Below, piece by piece: positions 36,016-45,323 of a DNA stretch of 64,000 nucleotides. This DNA is from Bacillus sp. FJAT-42315 (GTDB lineage Bacteria; Bacillota; Bacilli; Bacillales; Domibacillaceae), in NCBI RefSeq assembly GCF_002797375.1, contig NZ_KZ454941.1, positions 2,372,667-2,436,666 on the forward strand. The letters are read 5' to 3'. How positions within the stretch are numbered: the stretch's first letter is position 1; each line of letters begins with the position of its first letter. Below the pieces are notes generated by a model that did no database searches, had not been told where the DNA came from, and worked only from the letters and a program-made list of their open reading frames with translations. Position numbers and translations under genes: made by a program.

Positions 36016-36978
36016 CTATTTCGTATCACTCGATAACACCCGTGTCTCACTTAACAGGCTGGATACTGTACCTATTTTAAGCTTCCTTGCTTGGATTTCT
36101 TTAATGAGGGTGTCTAAAGAAGCGGATGAAGACTTTGTTGGGTGCATTAAAATAATGGCCCCTGGATGAATTTTCTTCATCACTCGATCAATCAGCTCTC
36201 CAGGCATCGGCTTCTTCCAATCAATCGTATCCACGGTCCATAACGTAGTCAACATCCCCAATTTATGAGCTTCCTGTACGGTATGGTCATTAAAGCTTCC
36301 GCTAGGCGGAGCAAACAATTTAGGGGTGTGACCTATGACCGCTTCAATCACTTCATTTGTCTTGACTATTTCTTCATTTGTTTTACTCGTGCTCAAAATG
36401 GCCATATTGGGATGTGAATAAGAGTGGTTTCCCGCCTCATGTCCAGCTTTACTAATCATCTTCGCAAGATCAGGATGTTTTTTCACCCATCGGCCTTCAA
36501 AAAAAAAGGTGGCATGAACATGATGTTTCTTCAATATTGACAGCATCTCAGGTAAATATTCTTCTCCCCAAGCTACATTTATGGCAAAGCTCACCATTTG
36601 TTTTTCCGGGTGTCCTCGATAAATGGGAGCTGGTGGTAAGTCTTTTAAATGTATTTTCGGAGGTACCTGCCTGTATATTAAATGTTTTTCAACAAACATT
36701 CCATCTTTTTTCATATTTTTTAAAGATTTCTCAATGTCGACTTCAAGTCCATTGTACCCGGGAGTCTTTTTCCATACACGATCGATAACAGCATCTTGAG
36801 GGTCTTTGTGACGTTTTTTTGCTTCATCCTTCACTTGATTCTCTAACGATCGAACAGGCTTTTGTACAGTGATCGTATCATATTTTAGATGATTTATATA
36901 GGTATTAATAGATGTATAATTCATAATCGCAAAGGTGATAATGGCCATGGCGACTATACTAGTAACTTTTTTTGACAT
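36016..36978 (-). CDS. ylxY: YlxY polysaccharide-deacetylase-like protein, altered first motif
   Basis: A 320-residue NodB-fold protein with an N-terminal membrane anchor (about residues 7-24), presumably facing the wall. The second motif NHSYSHPNM and the late HPGAIILMH are kept. The usual catalytic TFDDG is replaced by FAINVAWGEEY, removing the Asp pair used for catalysis and metal binding. This is typical of the YlxY sporulation-associated subgroup and suggests a binding or inactive role. It lies between pnp and mlpA as in B. subtilis. Confidence 0.9.
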   Translation of the reverse strand: MSKKVTSIVAMAIITFAIMNYTSINTYINHLKYDTITVQKPVRSLENQVKDEAKKRHKDPQDAVIDRVWKKTPGYNGLEVDIEKSLKNMKKDGMFVEKHLIYRQVPPKIHLKDLPPAPIYRGHPEKQMVSFAINVAWGEEYLPEMLSILKKHHVHATFFFEGRWVKKHPDLAKMISKAGHEAGNHSYSHPNMAILSTSKTNEEIVKTNEVIEAVIGHTPKLFAPPSGSFNDHTVQEAHKLGMLTTLWTVDTIDWKKPMPGELIDRVMKKIHPGAIILMHPTKSSSASLDTLIKEIQARKLKIGTVSSLLSETRVLSSDTK

Positions 36979-37082
36979 GGGAGCTCTTCCTCCTTTCGTT
37001 TTTCATTCATTTAAAACTATGAGTGAACGAAAAGAAGTAGAACTCGGTCCATTGTACAAACGATCAAACGGTGGCTCTCATT

Positions 37083-37172
37083 AAAAAAGGGTCGATCCCT
37101 CACGATGCAATACCTACAGTCTATCATGGATAGCTTTTTTAGGTATTGTAAAGTTCATGAGAGACAGACCCC
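37083..37172 (-). terminator. Long nested terminator after pnp
   Basis: Outer GGGTC/GACCC, then a 10-bp TCTCTCATGA/TCGTGAGGGA helix with wobbles, then AATACCT/AGGTATT and CTATC/GATAG. Six T follow on the minus strand. The element is about 90 nt. Confidence 0.75.
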
Positions 37173-37191
37173 ATTATGACAAACTTTACTA

Positions 37192-39315
37192 TTAAGATTC
37201 TTGCTGCTTTTCAGCTGCTTCTTTTTGCTCTTTTAATACCGCTTTACGAGAAATATTTACTCGTCCTTGGTCATCAATACTAATGACTTTCACCAGTATT
37301 TGATCTCCAAGAGAAAGAACATCTTCTACTTTGCGAACACGCTCTTCTGCTAATTCAGAAATATGAACGAGCCCATCTTTACCTGGGAATAATTCAACAA
37401 AGGCACCGAACTTCTCAATGCGCTTCACCGTTCCTAAATACATTTGGCCAACTACCGCCTCGCGAACGATATCTTCAATAATTTTCTTTGCTTCATTATT
37501 TTTCGCTGCGTCTGCAGAAGAAATGAAGATCATTCCATCTTGCTCGATATCAATTTTAACGCCTGTTTCATCGATGATTTTGTTGATTTGTTTTCCGCTT
37601 GGTCCAATAACATCACGGATCTTATCTGGATTAATTTTCATTGTTAAAATCTTCGGTGCATAGGCAGATAGTTCCTCACGCGGCTCGGAAATCGTCGCCA
37701 TCATATGGTCTAAAATCTGCATCCGACCTGTTTTTGCTTGTTGCAATGCTTCTTCAAGAATTTCTCGGCTAAGTCCTTCAATCTTAATGTCCATTTGAAG
37801 CGCCGTTACTCCTTTAGATGTACCTGCAACTTTGAAGTCCATATCGCCTAAGTGGTCTTCTAGCCCTTGAATATCTGTTAAAACCGTATAATGTTCACCA
37901 GATTTCACTAGCCCCATCGCGATTCCAGCTACTGGAGCTTTAATTGGGACACCCGCATCCATCATTGCCATCGTACTTGCACAAATACTTGCTTGAGAAG
38001 AAGAACCGTTTGATTCTAATACTTCTGACACAAGACGAATCGTGTATGGGAAATCCTTTTCGCTAGGAACAATTGGTTCAAGCGCTCTCTCTCCTAAAGC
38101 ACCATGTCCAATTTCACGACGACCAGGCGCACGAAGAGGACGAGTTTCACCGACACTGAAGGAAGGGAAATTGTAGTGATGCATAAAGCGTTTCGATTCT
38201 TCTACACCTAGACCATCTAAAATTTGTACATCGCCTAGAGCACCAAGTGTACAAATGCTTAATACTTGTGTTTGTCCACGCGTGAACATACCAGAACCAT
38301 GCGTACGCGGTAAAATACCGATCGTTGAAGCAAGTGGACGAATTTCATCGATTTGGCGTCCATCTGGTCGCACTTTTTCAACCGTAATTAAGCGACGAAC
38401 TTCTTCCTTCACAAGTTTATCTAGCATTTGACCAACTTGTTTCATCGTTTCATCATCGGCTTCTTCTTCAATGAACTTCTCTTTTACTGCGTTTTTCACT
38501 GCTGTGATCGCTTCTTCACGAGCATGCTTTTCTTGTACTTGAATCGCTTGAACCATCTCTTGCTCACAAAGAGCGCGAACTTTTTGCTCAATGTCTGTAT
38601 CAATTTCGTATAGCTCTATTTCGATTTTTGCTTTGCCAATTGCTTGAACAATTTCCTCTTGGAAAGCAATCATTCGTTTAATTTCTTCATGCCCGAACAT
38701 AATCGCTTCAAGCATCACTTCTTCAGGCACTTCATCCGCGCCAGCTTCAACCATGTTGATCGCATCTTTCGTACCAGCAACCGTTAAGTTCATGTCGCTG
38801 TGCTCCATTTGCTCAACGGATGGATTAACGATGAATTCCCCATCAATGCGACCTACTACAACACCAGCAATCGGCCCTTCAAATGGGATATCAGAAACGC
38901 TTAGTGCTAAAGAAGATCCAAACATCGCTGCCATTTCAGAGGAACAATCTTGATCCACACTCATGACGATACTAATAACTTGCACTTCATTACGGAATCC
39001 GTCTGCAAACAATGGACGAATTGGACGATCGATTAAACGACTAGCTAACGTCGCTTTTTCACTCGGACGACCTTCACGCTTAATGAATCCACCCGGAATT
39101 TTTCCTACCGCATATAAACGTTCTTCATAATTGACTGTCAACGGGAAAAAGTCTACTGCTTTTGCTTCTTTTGATGCTGTTGCTGTGCTTAGCACAACCG
39201 TATCTCCATAACGGATTAGTGCCGCTCCATTTGCTTGTTTAGCGACCTCGCCGATTTCTACAGTCAGCGTTCGGCCTGCCCATTCTATGGAAAATGTTTG
39301 TTTCCCTTGCTCCAT
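37192..39315 (-). CDS. pnp: Polynucleotide phosphorylase
   Basis: A 707-residue 3'-5' phosphorolytic exoribonuclease, also implicated in competence and DNA repair. Two RNase PH cores flank an all-helical domain (first core: [17 protein letters not shown]; second: [18 protein letters not shown] in variant form, [15 protein letters not shown]). A KH domain ([15 protein letters not shown]) and an S1 domain ([28 protein letters not shown]) follow at the C-terminus. Length and order are standard. The start follows GAGGGG. It is downstream of rpsO, with a strong terminator between them. Confidence 0.97.
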   Translation of the reverse strand: MEQGKQTFSIEWAGRTLTVEIGEVAKQANGAALIRYGDTVVLSTATASKEAKAVDFFPLTVNYEERLYAVGKIPGGFIKREGRPSEKATLASRLIDRPIRPLFADGFRNEVQVISIVMSVDQDCSSEMAAMFGSSLALSVSDIPFEGPIAGVVVGRIDGEFIVNPSVEQMEHSDMNLTVAGTKDAINMVEAGADEVPEEVMLEAIMFGHEEIKRMIAFQEEIVQAIGKAKIEIELYEIDTDIEQKVRALCEQEMVQAIQVQEKHAREEAITAVKNAVKEKFIEEEADDETMKQVGQMLDKLVKEEVRRLITVEKVRPDGRQIDEIRPLASTIGILPRTHGSGMFTRGQTQVLSICTLGALGDVQILDGLGVEESKRFMHHYNFPSFSVGETRPLRAPGRREIGHGALGERALEPIVPSEKDFPYTIRLVSEVLESNGSSSQASICASTMAMMDAGVPIKAPVAGIAMGLVKSGEHYTVLTDIQGLEDHLGDMDFKVAGTSKGVTALQMDIKIEGLSREILEEALQQAKTGRMQILDHMMATISEPREELSAYAPKILTMKINPDKIRDVIGPSGKQINKIIDETGVKIDIEQDGMIFISSADAAKNNEAKKIIEDIVREAVVGQMYLGTVKRIEKFGAFVELFPGKDGLVHISELAEERVRKVEDVLSLGDQILVKVISIDDQGRVNISRKAVLKEQKEAAEKQQES

Positions 39316-39511
39316 AAATGAACCCCTCTCTATATCAATAAAAATGATGAATAATTTGCAATTCTACATAATAGCATAACATTCGTTGAATGCTCTGCAA
39401 AGGCATAACCTTTAAATTACTTATCTTATGTATTATTTACTGAAAACACATTCGTTAAGCATTTATTTTCAACACCAAATGTAATTAAATACCAAATGTT
39501 TTGAACGTAAT

Positions 39512-39535
39512 AAAAAAGCGGGAAAAATCCCGCTT
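39512..39535 (-). terminator. Intrinsic terminator after rpsO
   Basis: AAGCGGGA/TCCCGCTT hairpin with a four-A loop; the minus strand exits through six T. Confidence 0.88.
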
Positions 39536-39545
39536 CTCGCATTGC

Positions 39546-39815
39546 TTATCGACGTAAGCCAAGTTTTTGAATTAGTTCACGGTAACGTTGAACGTCTTTG
39601 TTACGAAGGTATGTTAACAAGTTACGACGACGTCCTACCATTTTTAAAAGACCACGACGTGAATGATGATCTTTTTTGTGAGTACGTAAATGATCGTTTA
39701 GCGTGTTGATTTGCTCAGTAAGTACAGCGATTTGTACTTCTGGAGATCCAGTGTCACTCTCGTGTGTTTTAAATTGGTTAATGATTTCGTTCTTACGTTC
39801 TTGTGTTAATGCCAT
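39546..39815 (-). CDS. rpsO: 30S ribosomal protein S15
   Basis: An 89-residue ribosomal protein that binds the 16S rRNA central domain and organises the platform. The entire sequence is family-typical ([12 protein letters not shown]-like [19 protein letters not shown], then [18 protein letters not shown]). AAGGAGG lies just before the ATG. It has its own sigma-A promoter and a structured leader where S15 autoregulation may act, and ends in a strong terminator. Confidence 0.98.
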   Translation of the reverse strand: MALTQERKNEIINQFKTHESDTGSPEVQIAVLTEQINTLNDHLRTHKKDHHSRRGLLKMVGRRRNLLTYLRNKDVQRYRELIQKLGLRR

Positions 39816-39903
39816 TTGTAATTCCTCCTTAAATTGTTAAATCCCCTGTTACTGAGCATGCGTCGGAGTGGCGCGATGCCAAGCAAAGGTTCAATTCATA
39901 CGA
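39816..39903 (-). promoter_or_regulatory. rpsO leader, candidate S15 autoregulatory RNA
   Basis: Leader of about 88 nt between the promoter and rpsO. A GC-rich stem can form from GCATCGCG and CGCATGC around a CCACTCCGA segment, with the AAGGAGG downstream. Firmicute rpsO leaders are known to bind S15; the exact fold here is inferred. Confidence 0.4.
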
Positions 39904-39908
39904 TTTCA

Positions 39909-39937
39909 ATTATATCGGACATTCAATCAAAATGCAA
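39909..39937 (-). promoter_or_regulatory. Sigma-A promoter for rpsO
   Basis: Minus strand: -35 TTGCAT at 39937-39932, 17-bp spacer, -10 TATAAT at 39914-39909. Confidence 0.78.
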
Positions 39938-39990
39938 GTTTTTTATTCCACGTTAATGGGTGTAAAACGCCCACTGATTGAAGTTTCACT

Positions 39991-40938
39991 TTATAATTGC
40001 TTAGCTAAGTAGTCGATAGCCATTTGTTTATCCTGTTCAATTTGCTGGACAAGCGCTTCAATGCCGTTAAATTTCTGCTCTCCTCGAATATGGATAAACC
40101 ATTGAATGGTCGCTTCCTCTCCATAGATCGAATATTGAAAATCAAAAATATGTACTTCAATGGATAATGAAGGTTCATCTGGATTTTTAAAGGTTGGTCT
40201 GTATCCAACATTACAAACCCCATTATACCATCGATCTTTCACCTTGATCTTCACCGCATAAACGCCCGTTTTGGGAATGATAAAATCCCCACTTACTTCA
40301 ATATTAGCGGTCGGAAAACCTATTTTTCTTCCTCGCTTATCTCCATGAATAACGGTCCCTCTCACTTCATATGGCCGACCAATTAATTGATGCACCATCT
40401 CCATTTGTCCATCTTCAAGAAGTGTCCTTATTCTCGTGGAACTCACCTTTTCTGCTTCATACTCCAATTTGTCAACCGTCGTAAAATCAAATTGGCCGCG
40501 AGAATGAAAATGAATCGTCTCCATCGTTCCCTTGCCTAATCTACCATACGTGTAGTCAAAACCAGCTACTACATGTACGACGTGTAAACCAATAATATAG
40601 TTGTCAATGAATTGCTGCGGTTCTAGAGCAGCAAAATCAGAAGTAAATCGCACGACAAATAAATAATCCACATCAAGCGATTCCATGACTTTCTTCTTTT
40701 CTTGTAATGGCGTAATATATTTAATTTGCTTATGCTTTCGACCTAACACAACAGAGGGATGCGGGTCGAAGGTCATGACTGCACTTTTGATGCCTAACTT
40801 TCGCGCTTTGTTTACGGCTGTTTGAATCACTTGTTGATGACCTTTATGCACACCGTCAAAAAAACCAAGAGCCATAACGAGCGGTGGTAAGTCTTCTCTT
40901 TGTAATTGATGAGGATGATGCAACATGATCATTTCCAC
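39991..40938 (-). CDS. ribF: Bifunctional riboflavin kinase / FAD synthetase (RibF, RibC of B. subtilis)
   Basis: A 315-residue enzyme that makes FMN and then FAD. The N-terminal adenylyltransferase has VMALGFFDGVHKGHQQVI, MTFDPHPSVVLGR and a VSSTRIRTLLEDG signature. The C-terminal flavokinase has VIHGDKRGRKIGFPTANI and GVYAVKI, with NGVCNVGYRPTF. The start is taken as GTG at 40938, 8 nt after GAAGGG and aligning with the known B. subtilis N-terminus; a GTG three codons upstream overlaps the Shine-Dalgarno. It lies between truB and rpsO. Confidence 0.93.
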   Translation of the reverse strand: MEMIMLHHPHQLQREDLPPLVMALGFFDGVHKGHQQVIQTAVNKARKLGIKSAVMTFDPHPSVVLGRKHKQIKYITPLQEKKKVMESLDVDYLFVVRFTSDFAALEPQQFIDNYIIGLHVVHVVAGFDYTYGRLGKGTMETIHFHSRGQFDFTTVDKLEYEAEKVSSTRIRTLLEDGQMEMVHQLIGRPYEVRGTVIHGDKRGRKIGFPTANIEVSGDFIIPKTGVYAVKIKVKDRWYNGVCNVGYRPTFKNPDEPSLSIEVHIFDFQYSIYGEEATIQWFIHIRGEQKFNGIEALVQQIEQDKQMAIDYLAKQL

Positions 40939-40959
40939 TTTTTTCACCCTTCTTCCTGG

Positions 40960-41868
40960 TCAATCACCTAGTACTTTAACGGGCTTTATCTTTCCCGGTT
41001 TTGTCGGATGCAGACCATATATAGCTAATAAATGCCCACGAACAATAACAACAGCTTCTGTTTCTCCTGCCGGCCAATCATTTGGCCAATCAAGCACAGC
41101 GCCATTTTTCACTTTCTCTGCTAATGTATCACTTATCTCCCATTTCGGCAAATGTGAAACCCCTTTTTCAAGCGGGTGTAACCAACTTTCGACCTCGTTA
41201 TTTTCTTGCTTCTCCTCTAGCTCCTTGAGAGTTAAACAATCCGCTTGAGTAAATCCACCGGATGAAGTTCTCACCAAATGTGACATGTGAGCAGGGTAAC
41301 CTAATCTTTCTCCGATCATAACAGCAAGGGTACGGATATACGTTCCTTTCCCGCAAACTACTCTAATCGAAAAACGAATTGACTCGCCAGTAAACATTTC
41401 TCGATCATCAAGAAGTTCAATATCTTCAATGACGACTTTTCTAGAAGGACGTTCTACTTCTATTCCTTGCCGAGCATATTCATACAGTCGCTTTCCATTG
41501 ACCTTTACAGCTGAGTACATCGGTGGAGTTTGAACGATCTCTCCTGTTAAAGATTGCAATACATGTAAAATCTCTTTTCTCGAAAATGATTCAGTGACTG
41601 CTTTTTGTTCCACCGTCTCGCCAGAAGCATCTTCTGTCGTTGTAGAATAACCGATCGTTACTTCAGCCACATACTCTTTCCCGGAATTCATAATATATTC
41701 AGATAACTTTGTTGCTCGACCGATGCAAATAGGCAGTACTCCCTCAACATCTGGATCAAGCGTGCCTGTATGCCCGACTTTTTTTGTGCGCAAAATTTTT
41801 CTAATGCGGAAGACGCAGTCATGAGAGGTCATCCCTTTTTCTTTCCAAAGTGGTAATATACCGTTCAT
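40960..41868 (-). CDS. truB: tRNA pseudouridine(55) synthase
   Basis: A 302-residue enzyme making pseudouridine 55 in the T loop of tRNAs. The catalytic Asp is in VGHTGTLDPDVEGVLPICIG, and the tRNA-binding YSAVKVNGKRLYEYAR and the later VVCGKGTYIRTLA are present. The start is ATG at 41868 (MNGILPLWKEKG) after AAGGAG. A 29-codon in-frame extension runs back through the terminator after rbfA and is rejected. It is 22 nt ahead of ribF. Confidence 0.95.
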   Translation of the reverse strand: MNGILPLWKEKGMTSHDCVFRIRKILRTKKVGHTGTLDPDVEGVLPICIGRATKLSEYIMNSGKEYVAEVTIGYSTTTEDASGETVEQKAVTESFSRKEILHVLQSLTGEIVQTPPMYSAVKVNGKRLYEYARQGIEVERPSRKVVIEDIELLDDREMFTGESIRFSIRVVCGKGTYIRTLAVMIGERLGYPAHMSHLVRTSSGGFTQADCLTLKELEEKQENNEVESWLHPLEKGVSHLPKWEISDTLAEKVKNGAVLDWPNDWPAGETEAVVIVRGHLLAIYGLHPTKPGKIKPVKVLGD

Positions 41869-41898
41869 CCTCGTTCTCTCCTTGTTCATTTTCTTCGT

Positions 41899-41981
41899 AA
41901 AAAAAGAGGTCTTAAGTCTCTTAATGAATGCCATATAGAAAAAGTCTATATGCATTCAAATGAAGAAACGAAAGACCCCTC
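41899..41981 (-). terminator. Long nested terminator between rbfA and truB
   Basis: GAGG(GG)TCTT/AAGACCTC outer helix, inner TGAATG/CATTCA and CATATAGA/TCTATATG, then seven T on the minus strand. It would isolate truB-ribF from the infB operon unless read through. Confidence 0.78.
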
Positions 41982-41984
41982 ACT

Positions 41985-42329
41985 TTATTGCTCGCTGTCA
42001 ATTTCTCTTAGCAGAGCATCAATTCGATTTCCATAAGCAATCGATTCATCGAATTCGAATAGTAACTCTGGTGTTTTACGAAGACGGATTCTCTGTCCAA
42101 CTTCAGAACGGATGAATCCTTTCGCTTTTGCAAGAGCTTTTAACGTTTCTTCCCGTTTTTGCTCATCGCCAAGGACCGTAATATAAACCGTCGCTTGTTG
42201 AAGGTCGCCAGTGACTTCTACATCTGTCACTGTAATAAAACCAATGCGAGGGTCCTTCACTTTACGATTTAAAATATCCGTTAGCTCTTTTTTCATTTGT
42301 TCTCCGACACGATTCGAACGAAGCGTCAT
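41985..42329 (-). CDS. rbfA: Ribosome-binding factor A
   Basis: A 114-residue KH-fold factor for maturation of the 30S subunit (16S 5' end, cold adaptation). It shows [17 protein letters not shown] at the N-terminus, [25 protein letters not shown] in the centre, and the terminal [24 protein letters not shown]. It follows ylxP by 14 nt in the infB operon. Full length. Confidence 0.97.
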   Translation of the reverse strand: MTLRSNRVGEQMKKELTDILNRKVKDPRIGFITVTDVEVTGDLQQATVYITVLGDEQKREETLKALAKAKGFIRSEVGQRIRLRKTPELLFEFDESIAYGNRIDALLREIDSEQ

Positions 42330-42343
42330 CTTTGTTCACCTCT

Positions 42344-42622
42344 TTATAACCATTCATAAGATGTCACCAACCGCTCCCATTCAGGAAAAGAGTCTAGAAA
42401 TTTTAGTGCATTTTCTAGTTCCCTCTCAGCTGCCTGTTTGGAGGAAGCGACGGTAACAATGGTAAGCTGCGTCCGTTGCCAAACGTCTTGATGGTTCGTT
42501 TCAGCAACAGACACATTTAATTTTTGCTTTAGGCGAGTGATTGTACGTTGAAGCACGGCCCGCTTTTCTTTTAAAGAATGGGACTCATGAATGACATATT
42601 CTACTTCAACGCAACCAATCAT
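42344..42622 (-). CDS. ylxP: YlxP family protein (DUF503)
   Basis: A 92-residue protein conserved between infB and rbfA in Bacilli. The family pattern is visible: a short beta-strand start, [27 protein letters not shown], then the QLTIVTVAS region. The biochemical role is unknown, though its neighbourhood suggests translation or ribosome assembly. It starts by overlapping the infB stop with ATGA (42619-42622), giving translational coupling. Confidence 0.92.
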   Translation of the reverse strand: MIGCVEVEYVIHESHSLKEKRAVLQRTITRLKQKLNVSVAETNHQDVWQRTQLTIVTVASSKQAAERELENALKFLDSFPEWERLVTSYEWL

Positions 42623-44604
42623 TTACGCTCAATTTCCTCTTCAATGAAGGCTTCAATAATGTCGCCTTCCTTCACATCATTAAAGTTTTTAATCGTGATT
42701 CCGCACTCATAACCTTGAGCAACTTCTTTCGCATCATCTTTGAAGCGTCTTAGTGCATCCACTTCCCCTTCAAAAATAACAATGCCATCACGAATTAAAC
42801 GAACACCGCTATCGCGAGTGATTTTTCCTTCTGTTACATAAGATCCAGCAATGGTACCGACTTTCGATACTTTAAATGTTTGACGAACTTCGGCTTGACC
42901 GATGATTTTTTCTTGGAATTCTGGGTCAAGCATTCCTTTCATCGCCGCTTCAATTTCTTCGATCACTTTATAAATGATGCGGTGAAGACGTACATCTACT
43001 TCTTCCGCTTCCGCTGTACGTTTTGCATTCACATCTGGACGTACATTGAAACCAATAACAATCGCGTTAGAAGCTGAGGCCAAAATAACATCTGACTCAG
43101 TAATCGCTCCAACACCTGTATGAATGATTTTCACATTTACGCCTTCTACTTCAAGCTTTTGTAGGGCAGCAGCAACCGCTTCAAGCGACCCTTGAACGTC
43201 GGCTTTTAATACGATATTTAAATCTTTCATTTCACCTTGCTTCATATGTTCAAACAAGTTATCTAAGCTGACACGAGATTTCTCGCTACGTTGTGCTTGT
43301 AATGCCTCTTGAGCACGTGCTTCACCAATTTGGCGAGCTGTTTTCTCATCTTCAAACACGACGAAACGATCTCCAGCTAATGGTACATCATTTAATCCAG
43401 TAATTTCTACAGGTGTAGAAGGACCAGCTACTTTTACTCGGCGTCCTAGATCATTCACCATCGCACGTACACGACCGAATGTATTACCGACAACGATTGG
43501 GTCTCCTACATTTAACGTACCGTTTTGAACGAGCAACGTCGCAACAGAACCGCGGCCTTTATCAAGCTCAGCCTCGATCACTGTTCCAATGGCACGACGA
43601 TCTGGATTCGCCTTCAGCTCTTCTACTTCAGCAACAAGTAGAATCATTTCAAGCAATGTGTCAATCCCTTCACCGTGTTTCGCTGATAGAGGAACGAAAA
43701 TCGTTTCGCCGCCCCAAGCTTCCGGTACAAGACCATGCTCAGTCAATTCTTGCATTACGCGATCTGGATTTGCTGTTGGCTTATCGATTTTGTTGACAGC
43801 AACAATAATCGGTACTTCTGCCGCTTTCGCATGATTGATCGCTTCAATTGTTTGCGGCATAACTCCATCATCCGCTGCCACAACAAGGATCGTGATATCT
43901 GTAATTTTCGCTCCACGAGCACGCATCGTTGTAAATGCCGCATGTCCAGGTGTATCAAGGAACGTGATCTTTTTATCTTGCTCCTCAATTTGATACGCAC
44001 CGATATGCTGAGTAATTCCGCCAGCTTCTCCTTCAGTGACCTTCGTGTTTCGAATAGAATCAAGAAGCGTTGTTTTCCCATGGTCAACGTGCCCCATGAT
44101 CGTCACTACTGCTGGTCTTTCAATTGCTTTCCCTTCTTCATCGACTTCAAAATACACTTCTAGATCTGCTTTATCAATTAAAACTTCTTCTTCTACTTCC
44201 ACACCATATTCACCAGCAATTAATTCAATCGCATCGCTGTCTAACTCTTGGTTAATCGTAGCCATAACACCTAACATGAACAGCTTTTTAATAATTTCAG
44301 ACGGCTCACGATTTAATTTCTTTGCCAATTCCGTTACTGTTAATGACCCAGTAAATGTGATTTTTTCTGGTAATTCCTTCACTTTAGGTGGAGTCGGTAC
44401 AGCAGGTTTGACGTTTTTCTGTTTATTACGCCCTTGATTCTTATTGTTCCCTTTTTGATGGGAATTTCTCTTATTACCTTGAGATTTTGCTCCCGGTTTC
44501 GGTTTTGATGTAGAACCTTTACCAGCACTTTGTGTATTATTTGTTTTTGATTGATTTAATGATTTATCCAATTTTTGTGTAGCCCCCTTGTCAATAACAG
44601 TCAT
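42619..44604 (-). CDS. infB: Translation initiation factor IF-2 (main frame, shortened N-terminus)
   Basis: GTPase that brings fMet-tRNA to the 30S subunit. The 661-residue frame from ATG 44604 has a Lys/Asn/Gln-rich N-terminal linker, the IF2_N domain ([21 protein letters not shown]), G1 [11 protein letters not shown]3 DTPGHAAF, G4 NKID and complete C-terminal domains. It is about 55 residues shorter than B. subtilis IF2: the usual first about 32 codons are present upstream but out of frame (44605-44696). The ATG lacks a good Shine-Dalgarno and overlaps the upstream stop as ATGA. AAGGGGG at about 44590 might instead serve a TTG 11 nt further on. The start is therefore uncertain. Confidence 0.9.
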   Translation of the reverse strand: MTVIDKGATQKLDKSLNQSKTNNTQSAGKGSTSKPKPGAKSQGNKRNSHQKGNNKNQGRNKQKNVKPAVPTPPKVKELPEKITFTGSLTVTELAKKLNREPSEIIKKLFMLGVMATINQELDSDAIELIAGEYGVEVEEEVLIDKADLEVYFEVDEEGKAIERPAVVTIMGHVDHGKTTLLDSIRNTKVTEGEAGGITQHIGAYQIEEQDKKITFLDTPGHAAFTTMRARGAKITDITILVVAADDGVMPQTIEAINHAKAAEVPIIVAVNKIDKPTANPDRVMQELTEHGLVPEAWGGETIFVPLSAKHGEGIDTLLEMILLVAEVEELKANPDRRAIGTVIEAELDKGRGSVATLLVQNGTLNVGDPIVVGNTFGRVRAMVNDLGRRVKVAGPSTPVEITGLNDVPLAGDRFVVFEDEKTARQIGEARAQEALQAQRSEKSRVSLDNLFEHMKQGEMKDLNIVLKADVQGSLEAVAAALQKLEVEGVNVKIIHTGVGAITESDVILASASNAIVIGFNVRPDVNAKRTAEAEEVDVRLHRIIYKVIEEIEAAMKGMLDPEFQEKIIGQAEVRQTFKVSKVGTIAGSYVTEGKITRDSGVRLIRDGIVIFEGEVDALRRFKDDAKEVAQGYECGITIKNFNDVKEGDIIEAFIEEEIERK

Positions 44605-44690
44605 TGATTAGAGACTTCTGCATTCAATTCTTTGAATTCATCAATGACCACTTTATTTGACACGTTTTTTTCTTTCGCGTATTCATGCAC
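44601..44690 (-). pseudogene. infB: Detached 5' end of infB (frameshifted IF2 N-terminus)
   Basis: Reading the minus strand from GTG 44690 gives HEYAKEKNVSNKVVIDEF... through ELNAEVSNQ and then TGA. This is the same pattern as the first about 35 residues of Bacillus IF2 (RVYEYAK..NVSSK...N.EVNNHM). One base is missing where AAT-CAN-ATG is expected, so the frame stops at 44601-44603 and overlaps the ATG of the main frame. No Shine-Dalgarno or ATG lies ahead of it, only TTAAAAAAAGAGTG; TAA and TAG codons precede. Confidence 0.7.
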
Positions 44691-44713
44691 TCTTTTTTTA
44701 AGCTATTATATGT

Positions 44714-45034
44714 TCATCCTTGCGCATAATCATCAAGGAGGGAAGAAAGCTTTTTGGCAAAACCTGAATCAAGCACTGCTAAAACCACTCTAGCCTCTTT
44801 GCCAATTGCCTGACCTAGAACATATCGATCGTCTACCCATCTCACGGGCACTCGATAAAAACTTGCTTTATCTTGAATTTTCTTCTTTGTATTGGGTGAA
44901 GCATCCATTGAAAGCAAAATCAGCTTCGCCTGACCTCTTTGAATTTCCTTTACTGTCAATTCTTCACCAGAAATAATTTTCCTTGCACGGTTAGCTAATC
45001 CGAGTAATCCTACCCACTGAGGTTGCTTCATCAA
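44714..45034 (-). CDS. ylxQ: YlxQ, L7Ae-family ribosomal-like protein
   Basis: A 106-residue protein of the L7Ae/L30e/YbxF RNA-binding fold, conserved between rnpM and infB; it probably binds kink-turn-type RNA. It shows [42 protein letters not shown] and the late [27 protein letters not shown] at 45034 lies 9 nt after AAGGAG; the ATG three bases further in is an equally possible start. The gene abuts rnpM with no gap. Confidence 0.92.
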   Translation of the reverse strand: MMKQPQWVGLLGLANRARKIISGEELTVKEIQRGQAKLILLSMDASPNTKKKIQDKASFYRVPVRWVDDRYVLGQAIGKEARVVLAVLDSGFAKKLSSLLDDYAQG

Positions 45035-45310
45035 TTAATGATTCTCCTTTTCCACAAGAGACAACAATTCCTCGAAAATAGCATCCGGAACTTCTGCACT
45101 TAAATGTCGGGATAAGATTCCTCTTTTTTTCGCTAATTCAATAGCTTCTTTATCTTTAGATAAATAAGCTCCGCGCCCCGATTTTTTACCCGTTAAGTCA
45201 ACAGATACGTCTCCTTCTTTCGAACGGACGATTCTTACCATTTCTTTTTTTGATTTCATTTCGCCTGTAGCTACGCATTTTCTTAATGGAACTTTTTTAG
45301 GATTAGCCAT
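45035..45310 (-). CDS. rnpM: RnpM (YlxR, DUF448)
   Basis: A 91-residue YlxR-family protein, recently linked to RNase P modulation in B. subtilis and always found after nusA. The family motif is clear: VPLRKCVATGEMKSKKEMVRIVR, then DLTGKKSGRGAYLSKDKEAIELAKKRGIL. It lies 13 nt after nusA and abuts ylxQ. The fold is a small RNA-binding one, and no catalytic residues are expected. Confidence 0.93.
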   Translation of the reverse strand: MANPKKVPLRKCVATGEMKSKKEMVRIVRSKEGDVSVDLTGKKSGRGAYLSKDKEAIELAKKRGILSRHLSAEVPDAIFEELLSLVEKENH

Positions 45311-45323
45311 AGTTCTTCACCTC

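Noticed and set aside
41899-41981. T-box or other riboswitch between rbfA and truB
   Set aside because: No T-box sequence or specifier loop, and the downstream gene is not amino-acid related. The structure ends in a U-tract and is simplest as a terminator.
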